A DNA stretch of 64,000 bases from Chytriomyces cf. hyalinus JEL632 (taxonomy: Eukaryota > Chytridiomycota > Chytridiomycetes > Chytridiales > Chytriomycetaceae). Location of the stretch: the NCBI GenBank assembly GCA_025435555.1, contig JAIWWG010000048.1:205680-269679 (forward strand), written 5' to 3'. The position numbers were made by a program, and so were the translations under genes. Positions 33,343-43,163 of the stretch are shown in pieces; positions within the stretch are counted from its first letter, which is position 1, and each line of letters opens with the position of its first letter. The notes below the pieces were generated by a model that had not been told where the DNA came from, did not search any database, and saw only the letters and a program-made list of their open reading frames with translations.

Positions 33343-34503
33343 ATGACAATGAACATCTTTCGGTTCCTTGGGGACATGGCCCATCTGGCCTCGATTCTGA
33401 TCCTGCGTACGTCTTATACATGACGAGAAAACGTGCAGCAGGAACTAACCTCCGACTTGGCCTCTTGTGTTCCCAGTCTTGAAAATTAACCAATCCCGAA
33501 GCGCCGCTGGTTTGACCGTTGACCGGCCGAATGCATTTGCCTTAATCGCTTCCAATTCCACGCGTCTTGTTCAGGCATATCGTTCAAGTCCCAGGCGCTT
33601 TACCTGCTCGTGTTTGTGACGAGATATCCGGATTTGTTCTACAAGTTTTACTCCATCTACAATACGGTATGCATTATTCTTGCGTATATGCTCTCATCTG
33701 ACGCATGTGATGGGTTTCGTGTTTCAACTTTATGCAGGTTATGAAGGTTTGTCTCGGTTCATAGCGGAGGCCGCAAGCATCCCTTCCTCATCAATCCTTC
33801 AACGCCCATCGAAATACAGGCATTCTTTCTGGCATCTAGTGGATGGATTTGCTATGCAATGCAGCTCCGCTTCAAAGCAACCTGGGATCCGAAACTGGAC
33901 ACGCTCAGAATCGAATATCTTTTGGCTCCTTGTTCCATCCTCGCAATTCTTCTCTGCGATAAATACACGCCGGCGGAGGTAAAAGTCTAAAGATTTCTTT
34001 TTTGCGTGAGAGCATTGCTTCCGCACATGCCAGGATGTCTGACGACTTCCTCCCAAAAAATGCGGTAACCCCAAACAGATTCTATGGACGTTCTCAATTC
34101 TGCTGGAGGCCGTTGCTATTTTGCCTCAGCTCTTTCAACTGACTCGAACTGGCGAAGCTGAAACAATCACGTCTCACTACCTGTTTGCACTTGGAGCGTA
34201 TCGGGGCCTCTATCTGCTGAATTGGTTGTACCGAAGTGCAGTTGAAGGCCATAAAGGTTTGTCGCTTTTGTTTTTATGGATTTGCTTTCACTGATATATT
34301 TTATCATTTGTTGTTTTCAGTGGAAGTGATTGCAGTGTTGGCAGGATTGGTTCAGACTGGATTATACTGCGACTTTTTCTATGTGTACTTTACAAAGTGA
34401 GTTGTCGGGCTTGCATTGCTTGATAGCCGCACTATTTAACATGTAATTCACTCATCTTTCAACAAGGGTCATGAAAGGCAAGAAGTTTCAGCTGCCTGCG
34501 TAA
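33343..34503 (+). CDS. ERD2: ER lumen protein-retaining receptor (KDEL receptor)
   Basis: Eight exons: 33343-33406, 33477-33509, 33575-33666, 33738-33746, 33820-33978, 34079-34256, 34321-34396, 34467-34503 (215 residues; KDEL receptors are about 212). Product: [42 protein letters not shown], then [52 protein letters not shown] and a Lys-rich tail. The family invariants for signal binding and Golgi-ER cycling are present. Exon 4 is a 9-base microexon coding Val-Met-Lys; reading past its donor hits a stop. The family start is usually MN; I list the first ATG, two residues earlier. Confidence 0.95.
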
Positions 34504-34863
34504 TTTGCTTTTTACACCAGCTTATTATCATGAAGCTAGCATGACAATGAAGGAAAATAAACATCTGTTCTGGTAATCGGGACTCAGTATAAATAAAAAA
34601 AAAGTTCTCAGTTCATAGCATTGCAACCATCGATGCATTTGATAAAACGCGTGAAATAGATTGCAGCTTTTTGCGTGCGCCAGTTCAGTGTTCAACTGGG
34701 TTCAGATCATGCGATTTTGGTGCGGAGTTCCTGTGTTGGTGTTGGGCCGAGGAACTTGTTCCGTTGAAATGACGATCCAGCATCTCAGTCAAAGAATTGA
34801 GCGCAGATCCGTTTCTTGATCACGTTTTATATCAAGGGTCCAAAAAAAGAAACTCAAATAAAA
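34504..34863. other. Intergenic
   Basis: Between ERD2 and GNA1, both on the plus strand. An AATAAA-like signal follows ERD2 (34555-34560). No ORF of note. Confidence 0.5.
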
Positions 34864-35894
34864 ATGGCCCTGTTCAGTCCATCGCTCATATCCCCGCAAG
34901 TGACCAAATCCCTCAAGCAGGGATACGCAATTCGGCCTCTTGAGAAGGCCGATTACGGGAAGGGTGAGAGAGACCTTGGTCCCCCACGGCTTCCTTGTTT
35001 GGTGGAGACACTTGGACCCAACTCACGCACATTGTCTCCCAAATAATAACAACAAACATCCAGGCTTCCTCGAAACGCTCGGAAGCCTGACAACAGTCGG
35101 AGCTGTAACGAAGCAGCAGTTTGAAGGTTAAACGCGCGCGTTGTTGTGTTGTTCTGTCTTGTGCTCAACCTTTTTTTTTTTCTTTTAGAACGCTTTGAAC
35201 ACTTGAAAACTCGAAATGACACGTACTTTACAATCGGTTTGTCGAGGATTTTTCTTGTCAGATTCGCCGATGGGTGGCATTGCTTACATCTTTTGTTTAT
35301 TCCTTCAGTGGTCGAAGACATTGCGAAATCTCGAATCATTGGCGCCGGATCCGTGGTCGTTGAGCGTAAATTCGTGCATGGATGCGGGCTGGTTTGTGTT
35401 TTATCGATTGAAGGAGTTTAGATGATTGCTCAAAAAGCAAGCAAGGTTGGCCACATTGAAGATATTGTGACTGCGGAGTCAGCCCGCGGATTAAACCTGG
35501 GCCGGCTGATTATCGAAACTTTGAAAGAAATTGGGCGCAAAACTGGATGTTACAAGAGTTGAGTTTGGTTTTTTGATGGACGTTGAACATTGTGTGAAAA
35601 ATAACTTTTTTTTTTTTTCCCTTCGAAAACCACCGACAACAGTCATTCGTGAGTTTTTCATTCATTTTCTTAAAACGAGTAAACTGATGCCTCCTTTTCC
35701 AAAAAAAAAAAAGTCGACTGCAGCGAAAAGAACATTCCGTTTTACCAGAAATGCGGTTTTTCGCAAAAGGTGATTTGTCTGCCGAGCACTTCGCGCGCAT
35801 TTCAGTCGAAACCAACTTCCAACTCAAAAAACAGGAGTACGAAATGGCGTGGTACATTCCCGAGAACGACAAGGCCGTGCAAGCGAAACTTTGA
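34864..35894 (+). CDS. GNA1: Glucosamine-6-phosphate N-acetyltransferase
   Basis: Eight exons: 34864-34963, 35064-35126, 35189-35236, 35309-35395, 35438-35557, 35643-35648, 35714-35755, 35806-35894 (184 residues, equal to the human enzyme). GNAT-fold enzyme making GlcNAc-6-P for UDP-GlcNAc and chitin. Motifs: YAIRPLEKADYGKGFLETL, ERKFVHGCGL, VGHIEDIVT (beta4), GLNLGRLII (acetyl-CoA loop) and GCYKIILDC. Exon 6 has only six bases; without it the invariant KIILDC segment of yeast Gna1 cannot be formed. The last intron is short (50 bases) and leaves FYQKC joined to a longer tail ending in QEYEMAWYI, so the exact 3' junction is less certain. Confidence 0.92.
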
Positions 35895-36064
35895 GAATCC
35901 TGAAAATAAAAGCCAAAGTCCATTGTGTGAACACACCCTTTGCCTCTTTGAACAACTTTGTTTATACAGATACGATCAAGAAAAAAAATATAGAAAAAAA
36001 TGAATAGACTTGTAGAGTACTTGGGGACAAGGGAGGAAAAGGATTGCTCCAACAACAACAAGTA

Positions 36065-36996
36065 TCACCGACTACCTCCACTGAAGAACCCGCTCATTCT
36101 CTTTCCAAACTTCTTTAACCCTTTAAACGGATCCCGCACATGTAGTCTTGAATATCCTAACGCGGCTGCACCGCCCTTTACAGTCGCGCGAGTCGCGACT
36201 TGAAACACGTTATTCACTCCTTCGCCCGTGAGCGCGCTGCATTCGAGGTAAGCGACCGCGCCAATCCTTTGCGCCAAATACTCGCCCTGGATAAAAAGAA
36301 GTGTCTCGGATCAGTTACTGTTACGTGTTGACTTGTCGGTATTCTTTTTTTGCCCCCCGCACCTCCTCAGTGTTGACAGGCCGGTGATTCGACTGGGCCA
36401 ACGACTTCAATGTTGCTTCATTCGTCCGCAGATCCGTCTTGAGCGCAACAAGGATAATCGGCGTCGTGGGTCGGTAATGCTTGATTTCCGGCAGCCACTG
36501 GTACAAACAGGGTTCAAATCCCGATGGGTAAGGTTCAAAATCATAAAGTTTCGAAAACCTTTTGCACAACGTGTTCGTAACTCTGCCAGTCGTCCACGGA
36601 AAAGGCAACCAGAAACACATTCGCATCATCGTAACTCAGCCAGCGCAGGTTGTCGTAGTCTTCCTGGCCCGCAGTATCCCATAGTCCAATATCCACTCGC
36701 TGTCGGCTCTCTTCGATCCACACATTCGCTGTGTAGTTTTCAAACACTGTGGGTACGTACTGGGGGCGGCAAAAAGCAAGGTTAAGTTATACAGCGGGGG
36801 TGCGCGCTTTTTGTGTGGCCTGTTGACTCACAGTGTGCGGAAAGGACTGGCGAGAATAGACAACCAGCAGGCAAGTCTTGCCGATAGCACCGTCCCCAAC
36901 AACGACGAGCTTGCGCTTGGGCAAGTTTGCCTGTGCTTGCTGTGATGCAGACTGGTACGACTCGGCCAAGGTGGGGTTCTGGTGTCCTGCGGTCAT
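36065..36996 (-). CDS. Rho-family small GTPase without CAAX box
   Basis: Four exons: 36832-36996, 36559-36759, 36363-36497, 36065-36286 (240 residues, longer than the usual 190-200). P-loop [14 protein letters not shown], effector region [10 protein letters not shown], switch [14 protein letters not shown], a Rho insert region ([20 protein letters not shown]) and CSALTGEGV. The guanine-specificity motif reads LKTD rather than TKxD. An N-terminal extension of about 25 residues precedes the G domain. The C-terminus is basic ([17 protein letters not shown]) but ends SGGSR with no cysteine, so classical prenylation is impossible from this model. Splicing at a GTAGTC site near the end does not restore a CAAX motif either. 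Confidence 0.9.
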
Positions 36997-37379
36997 GCCA
37001 GTCTTTTTGCTAAGTTGTTAAATAATTTTTATGACGCCAGTGAAAATCAGTTTCCCCGTGTTTCAAACTGACACTGATGTGCAAGCTGCATTCTGGATCA
37101 TCACCACTTTTACTTTCTTCTTCTTGTATTCTGGACACCCACGTTTCTTATTCACACACAACTTTGTAATGTTGAGACAGGCACTTCCAGAGTCCTTCCC
37201 CACCCCCTCCCCCCCCCATTTCTGCTTACTTTGCTTGGCATCTGAGAATTGAGAAACAGCAACCAACAAAACCAAAAAAAGGAATAAAATAATGCAACAA
37301 ACGACTTGCTCTGCGAATAATAAGAATCTCCCTCTGCATGAAAGAAGATTATATGCAAGGAAAAAAAACGAAACGCGTG
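36997..37379. other. Intergenic
   Basis: Region between the Rho GTPase start and the 3' end of the Ser-rich gene on the same strand. It contains C-runs (37200-37220) and no supported gene. Confidence 0.5.
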
Positions 37380-38282
37380 TCACTTCCGTGCCCAGGCCCA
37401 GCTCCACCGCTTCTTGGCATTCAAAGACACGGACGAGGATCGATTCGAAATCTCAGCTCGATCGACGGCGGGAATCACATGCTTCAACTCATGTGCCGCA
37501 AATTTCATGTTGCCGGTAGCAGCCGTGAATTCATCCTGACTGAAACTCGTGTCTGTAACGCGGTTCGCCGTCCCTTTAACTGAAGCTTTCGAAAACGGTT
37601 TCCGCAAACTAAGAAACGAGTGGGACCGGTGTTTGAACATGGAGCCCACTTCAGGTCTTGATTCCACAGCTGGTGGGAGCCTTGGCAGAGAAAAGCTTCT
37701 AACAGGTGTATGGGAGGTGACTGCCTCGTTGTGTCTAGGAAGGATGACTGGAGCTGTACTTGACTCGTTCGACGCACGAATGATGTCATCGACATTGGGG
37801 CAAGGTTCATTGACCGCAAAGCTCAACCGTCTCTGCTGAACAGACGCCGATGCCAGCATCGCAATTGGAATGTGATCAAGCGGGTCCGATGCGCTTCGGT
37901 ACACAGGAATCGACGCAGACACTGACACAGACTTGCTGGTTGCAAGTCGCAAGGTTGAAACGGACGCGGATTTTCCATATAGTTGGATACAGCTGTTGTG
38001 TTTCTTGAGTGAGCTTTGAATGGGTCTTCTGAGTTTGTGGGCTGGTAGCTGGACTGTGGTTGGTGAAGGGGCTGTGGGGGAGTGGGAGTCGGACTCCCGG
38101 GCAATGAAGGAGACTCGCTTGCCGTGCGAGTCACGGTGGGTTACGCTGATGCGGCTCGTGCGCAGCCGTCGCTCAATCTCCGAGAGTGGTGTTTCATCTT
38201 CGCTGTCCGTGAGAAGGGTGGAGGAGTCACTCCAGGTGGCTGTTGTTGTTGTTGCTGCTGTTGTTGCTGTTGCTGATGCCAT
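37380..38282 (-). CDS. Ser-rich disordered protein with PP1-docking-like motif
   Basis: An intronless 300-residue protein without a recognised domain. The N-terminus is Ala/Thr-rich, followed by an acidic patch (LLTDSEDETPLSEIERRL). Residues 55-59 read KRVSF, a perfect match to the protein phosphatase 1 RVxF docking consensus; a second similar site is RRLSF near 155. The rest is rich in Ser, Arg and Pro with several RxxS kinase-type sites. The C-terminus is basic (AKKRWSWAWARK). It may be a PP1-targeting subunit or kinase substrate, but the motif is short and occurs by chance, so this is a suggestion only. Confidence 0.65.
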   Translation of the reverse strand: MASATATTAATTTTATWSDSSTLLTDSEDETPLSEIERRLRTSRISVTHRDSHGKRVSFIARESDSHSPTAPSPTTVQLPAHKLRRPIQSSLKKHNSCIQLYGKSASVSTLRLATSKSVSVSASIPVYRSASDPLDHIPIAMLASASVQQRRLSFAVNEPCPNVDDIIRASNESSTAPVILPRHNEAVTSHTPVRSFSLPRLPPAVESRPEVGSMFKHRSHSFLSLRKPFSKASVKGTANRVTDTSFSQDEFTAATGNMKFAAHELKHVIPAVDRAEISNRSSSVSLNAKKRWSWAWARK

Positions 38283-38597
38283 GTTACAAGTATATACAGA
38301 TACTCTAGGTTGCAGGTGCGTGATCGTGAGTGTGTGTGTGGGGTGGGGTTGAGTGTCTTGAGCGACGGAGTTTTATTTCGAACCAAAGTTGGTTTCACAA
38401 AAGGTTTCTTTATCAAGATCGGTGATCGATCAAATAAAATTGTTTGTTTCAAGACAGCGACGGCGCCTTCCGCAGTTGCTCAGTCCCTCAGTTCTGCAGT
38501 TCCACAGTGGCAATGGGTTACGAGACACCTCATGGTCATGGAACGCTCTGGAGAAACGAATGGAGAAATGGATGGACAGGACATGGCTTTTTATTGC

Positions 38598-39839
38598 TCA
38601 GCAAGTCATTTGAATGAAACACGCAGAATCAGCTCGTTTAAGCTCTTTTCTCGCGTCCACAAACTCGTCATGCTGTACCAAGAGATTCCCTCCAAGTTTC
38701 AACTCTCGCAGAACCGGCAACTGCACCACCTCCACAGGTACAACCCCAACCAAACGATTCATGCCCAAATCAAACACCTTCAACTTTTCCAACCGGCCAA
38801 ACTCGCGAGGCACACAACCAGTGAGCGCGTTTCCGCTCAAACATAAAATTTCCAGTTGACTGCATTTCCACAAATCTTGTGGAATGACTCCGCGTAAGCC
38901 GCGATTACAAGAAATGTGCATCTCCTTCAGTTTCGTCAACCGTGACAGCTCGGAAGGCATGTCGCCCGACAATCCCACACAGACCAAATAGAGTGTCTCC
39001 AAGTTTTCTAGCCGAGACAGCTCGACAGGGATCAATCCACCGAGAGCGTTATTGGACAAATTCAGCCGCCGGAGACGCGTCAAGTTGCCCAACTCTTTTG
39101 GAATTCCGCCGCCAATGAATGCATTGGAACTTAAATCGAGTTCAATGAGACTTGTCAAGTTTCCCAAATCTGATGGGATCGTGCCGTGCAGGTGGTTCCC
39201 GCTGAGGTTGAGGTACGTGAGTTTTTTTAAAGATCCAAGAGCGCGTGGTATAATTCCTGTGAGGTTGCGAGCGGCCCAGGGGAGGCGGTGTGTTTCTGAC
39301 AGAGGGGGCAATGTTTGTACTGACGAGTTGGATTTTGATGATTGGTTTGGATGACTTGAATTCGGTGTTGCAGATGCATGGAGATATGCTTGTTGGAAGT
39401 TGTCTGGCCAGAGAAACCAGGAGCGGTCAAGTGAAGTCGGGAATGCTTTTGCGAATCGTTTTGCGTTGCGCAACATGTACTTGTTGGGTTTCGTGGGAAT
39501 GGAAGCAACGACGGCAGATTGACAGTTGCTGTTGTTGGCTGTGCTGAAGGGGGTATTTGAGTTGAGGGTTGCGATTGAGTGGTTCAAGTTGCGGACTGCA
39601 AAGTGTCTGTCCAGGATGCAGTTGTTGACGAAAGAACAGAGACGCCGCATTCTGATGGCTTCATTAGGATGCAGGAGAGCAAAGATGCGCTGGATGACTT
39701 CGACGGGCGTTTGGGTTTGGATGAAGTGCAGACACATCCTCTTTGCTGGGCTTTCGGCCTCGTCGACATCTCGCAGGTCCCTCTGCATTGCTGCCTCTGC
39801 GGATCTCTTCAAGTGGCTGCAGTCGCGGCTGTGGCGCAT
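38598..39839 (-). CDS. Leucine-rich repeat protein with plant-type LxGxIP repeats
   Basis: An intronless 413-residue protein. I use the first true ATG (39839); the ORF extends upstream only to a GTG. The N-terminal region (TPVEVIQRIFALLHPNEAIRM...) resembles an F-box-like helix pair. From about residue 200 there are eight or so 23-24 residue repeats of the form L-x-x-L-x-x-L-x-L-S-x-N-x-L-x-G-x-I-P (for example YLNLSGNHLHGTIPSDLGNL). That form is typical of plant receptor-like proteins and also found in chytrids. There is no signal peptide or membrane helix, so it should be cytosolic or nuclear. A role in SCF-type substrate recognition is a guess. Confidence 0.8.
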   Translation of the reverse strand: MRHSRDCSHLKRSAEAAMQRDLRDVDEAESPAKRMCLHFIQTQTPVEVIQRIFALLHPNEAIRMRRLCSFVNNCILDRHFAVRNLNHSIATLNSNTPFSTANNSNCQSAVVASIPTKPNKYMLRNAKRFAKAFPTSLDRSWFLWPDNFQQAYLHASATPNSSHPNQSSKSNSSVQTLPPLSETHRLPWAARNLTGIIPRALGSLKKLTYLNLSGNHLHGTIPSDLGNLTSLIELDLSSNAFIGGGIPKELGNLTRLRRLNLSNNALGGLIPVELSRLENLETLYLVCVGLSGDMPSELSRLTKLKEMHISCNRGLRGVIPQDLWKCSQLEILCLSGNALTGCVPREFGRLEKLKVFDLGMNRLVGVVPVEVVQLPVLRELKLGGNLLVQHDEFVDARKELKRADSACFIQMTC

Positions 39840-40240
39840 TGGTTGCAGTTGTAATGCCAATCGGACATTTCTGTCTGTGCTTTTATACGGTGAATATGTC
39901 CGCCACACGCGGAGTTAACTGAGCGAAGGCCGCAAAAAAAGAAAACAGGCCACGATTTTTGAAATGTTGGAATTGCGTTTGATATTTCCTGCGAAGCTTC
40001 TTCAGCAATTCCGACACGGACACTGGCATTCAGACACTCGCATTCAGAGTGCCTGAACTGGTGGGTTGCTCCGCGTCAAAGAATCGCCGCGTTTAAAGGA
40101 ACGGCATATTTGAAAGCTCATTCATCGGTAGTAGGTGGGATGGGGTGCTGTCTTTGGCGTAGTCACTGTATCGCTTGTGCAGTAATCTTTGTCAGGGTCG
40201 GAAATGGGGATTTTCAAGCGAAGATTAAGTTGGCCCTCAC
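39840..40240. other. Divergent promoter region
   Basis: Separates the LRR gene (minus) from the WSC-7TM gene (plus). It holds an alternative upstream ATG at 40140 (starting MGCCLWRSHCIACAVIF) that I could not connect in phase to the WSC exon. No other feature. Confidence 0.4.
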
Positions 40241-41602
40241 ATGCCACCACAAAGCCAAACCCTTCCACCACACCCGCTGATTTCTTTCGCAGGTACATGA
40301 AATGCAGAAGACGACTCATAACAAAAGTTCTGAGCGTTGCTGATTCCAGGTTGCTTTCAAGAACAAGCAGCAGGGACACCATTTCCATACAGCAAACCAT
40401 ACTCAGACGCAGCAGACTGCGCCAACTTTTGCTTACAACCGGAGCCGGATGCTCCAAACTTTATGATCCTGCACCACGCGCTGGCCCCGCAATGTGCTTG
40501 TTCTTCACACTGCTCGCTTGCTCAGATCGGATATGCACTGCACCGCGTGCCTGACAAGCTTTGCTCAAACGCGTGCCCAGACAACAGCAGCATTTTTTGT
40601 GGTGGATCCGATCTAGAAGCCGCGTATTTCAGCGTGTACTCTCTCAAACCCGGCTCTGACAGCTGCTCAGAGAGTGCGATGATCATTCCTTTGAACCGAC
40701 TTGTCCTCATCATCTCATTTATTGCTATTGGATTCACTGTCTGCATCGCTTGCGTGCTGCTTTACTTTATCATCTCGGAGGCCAACGAAACACCGCCATT
40801 GGCAGTGATTTTGGGGAGGGAAATCATGATCTCACCCTTCAATCTCCAGCTTTCACTGATGGCCATGTCGTTGCTTGGATTCTACATGTGCATTATTTAT
40901 GAATCCTGGCTGTTTGTTGCTTCAACAGCCTACTTCGTGCCATTGAACTTTTTCTTCTCAGCCACGTTCAAAACAGTGTACTTGTTCCATAGCTGGATGC
41001 GCGCCTCCAAAGTCATCAAATCTGTCTCAATATTGACTTCTGGATGCATCCGCATCTGCCTGTACACAGTGCCCATTGTTACGTATGCCACCATAATTCC
41101 TACAATCGCTTTCCTCGTTACGTTAAGGAATCCAGGCGACGGATTCACAGCCCTCGCTCGCACATCCAAACAATGGATGCGTTTCATTGAAACAGCATCC
41201 ATAATCTTCGTGGCATCTGTAGACTTGACCTTACTCATCTGCTTTGTCCTGCACATTCTCAAAAACACGCGTGAATCAAAACACGCACCGATTGAACAAA
41301 AGTTTATGATGATTTCGTATTTCGGGGTGATTGCAAACGCGCTTTGTTTTACTGCGCTTGTGGTGCAGATTGAGCAGGTGGCGACTGTGGTTGTTGCGAG
41401 TCGGTTTCCTGTGCATCAAGCGATTGTGGATGCTGCTACGCATGCCGTGTTCACGGCAGTGTTGTTGACGCTGGTGTTTATGAAAGTAGCCGTGCGGCAT
41501 CTGGATAGAAGTGAAGTCGCAACGAGAAGAGTGACGCTGCAACGCAATGTGCTCAAACATGGACTCCAACAAAATAATAATAATAAAGGAGAAACAATAT
41601 AG
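40241..41602 (+). CDS. WSC-ectodomain protein with seven predicted transmembrane helices
   Basis: Main exon 40350-41602, preceded by a tentative first exon 40241-40292 (434 residues). A WSC domain opens the chain: GCFQEQAAG, two Cys in DCANFC, CACSSHCS, LCSNACPDNSSIFCGG and a closing YFSVYSL, with the full set of cysteines. Seven hydrophobic segments follow: LVLIISFIAIGFTVCIACVL, LSLMAMSLLGFYMCII, a Phe-rich third (NFFFSATFKTVYLF), LYTVPIVTYATIIPTIAFLV, SIIFVASVDLTLLICFVL, SYFGVIANALCFTALVV and AVFTAVLLTLVFM. WSC domains bind glycans and in yeast sit on single-pass wall-stress sensors. Joined to seven helices, this resembles a receptor. No convincing signal peptide is found; the 5' end is uncertain. 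Confidence 0.8.
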
Positions 41603-41886
41603 TTTTATGGTTGGACTGAGGTCGCGTTCTGTCGTTTTGATTTTCAATTAAACCATTGGAAACGCCCACCACCCAAGTCATGGCCGTCGAAGTGGTGAAA
41701 CTCATTCCTTTTGTAAGCATTTGTTGAGCATCGGATTTTCAGAAAGGATCGACGGCAGAATGCTTGCCAAACCATCCTTTGAATACCGCCTTCAAAAAAA
41801 TGAACACGCACCTGCAATCGCACCAACTAATTAAATCGGTAGGTGTGCTTAATGAACCTTCTTGGCCACTGACTCTTTGGGTCCAG

Positions 41887-43024
41887 GCTGCATTTACGAA
41901 CAGCAGCAGGTGGGGAACGTGTTCGCCAGTAGCAGGCCTTACTCCAGTGCAATGGAATATCTCCAGTTCTGCTTTTCTCAGCCTGGACCGGATAACGCGT
42001 ACTTCCTGACGTTGCATCACGCGCAGTGCGCTTGCTCATCAAAATGCTCCGTGGCCGAAACTGGAAACCCTCTGCAACGCGTAACCGCTGAGATGTGTTC
42101 GAACAAGTTTCCAGACAACAGCTCTCTCTTGAGCGGTGGTCATCAGGCGGATTCCAACTATTTCACAGTGTATTCAATCGCCGAAGAAGCAAACAGCGCT
42201 GCACTGAAACTGACATCACGACTCCAATGAGCCGGCCCGTACTTTTGATGTCATTTACCATGATTGGAACCAATATCTGCATCCTTTTTGTGGTGCTGTA
42301 CTTCATCGCCACTGAACCAAAGCGAACGAGCGTGACGAGCAAAACCAGATCCACGCTGAGCATTTCGCCTTTCAATCTTCAGCGGTCCCTCATGGCAGAA
42401 TCCTTGATCAGATTCTACGCGTGTCTCTGTTTCGAAACATGGTTTCTGACGGTTCAGTCAGCGCGCTTGGTGCTGCCCGTCTTCTTCTCAGCCAAGTTCA
42501 AAACATTGTATTTGGTGCACAGCTGGCGGCGCGCATCCACTGTCATATTCTCGGTTTCCATTTATGCGGCGCAATGTTTTCGAATCCTGATATGTGTTGC
42601 TCCAGTTGTCATGTACACTGTCATAATTCCTGCAATCAGTTTGGCAGTTTTTCTCAACGCCAGCCAATGCCGATTAACCATGCCATGCAATCCCAAGAGT
42701 GGCTACGAATCCTCGAAACCAATCATTCTTCTGACACTGATTGACCTCTGTCTCCTCACGTGCTTCATCTTCCACATTTTCAAAAATACGCGCGTTTCTA
42801 AAAACGAGCCGATCGAGCGAAAGTTCGTTACGATTTCTTTTTTCGGAAATGCAGCAAATACAATTTGCTGCGGTGCATTTGTGGCGCACATTGTTCAAGC
42901 GGAAATTGTGGGCATTCAGACTCAGTTCTCCACAGATCAAGTAATGCTGGATGCTATAACGCACGTGGTACTGACTGTTGTTTTGGTGGCGTTGGTGGTG
43001 ATGAAGGCCGGAAGACACACGTGA
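41887..43024 (+). pseudogene. Frameshifted tandem copy of the WSC-7TM gene
   Basis: The WSC part (from acceptor at 41886) aligns with the upstream gene: GCIYEQQQ, CACSSKCS, CSNKFPDNSS, YFTVYSI. The membrane part (ITTPMSRPVLLMSFTMIG onward to 43024) aligns in a different frame. The shift lies at about 42198, where two extra bases (GC) interrupt AGC|TGC. Reading on without the shift stops at 42230, giving an ectodomain-only product. Three conserved WSC cysteines are also lost (Cys to Leu, Phe and Ser at the DC, NAC and FCGG positions). Both facts favour a decaying duplicate. A short intron cannot bridge the frames. Confidence 0.75.
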
Positions 43025-43163
43025 AGTTGCGAATCGGGTCAGACAAAATCGGTGGAAGGAGGTGTATGAACATGCGTTGGTTGCCATGTTTCGTTGAATG
43101 GATGCGTGTCCGATAAAAGAAATCCTTTCCCGACAAAAAACATTTTATTTAAAATAGTTAAAA

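Noticed and set aside
35756-35805. Frameshift in the last part of GNA1
   Set aside because: An in-phase 50-base intron explains the frame change without invoking an error, although a one-base indel in the T-run remains possible.
39840-39908. N-terminal extension of the LRR protein
   Set aside because: The longer ORF starts at GTG; the first ATG is at 39839.
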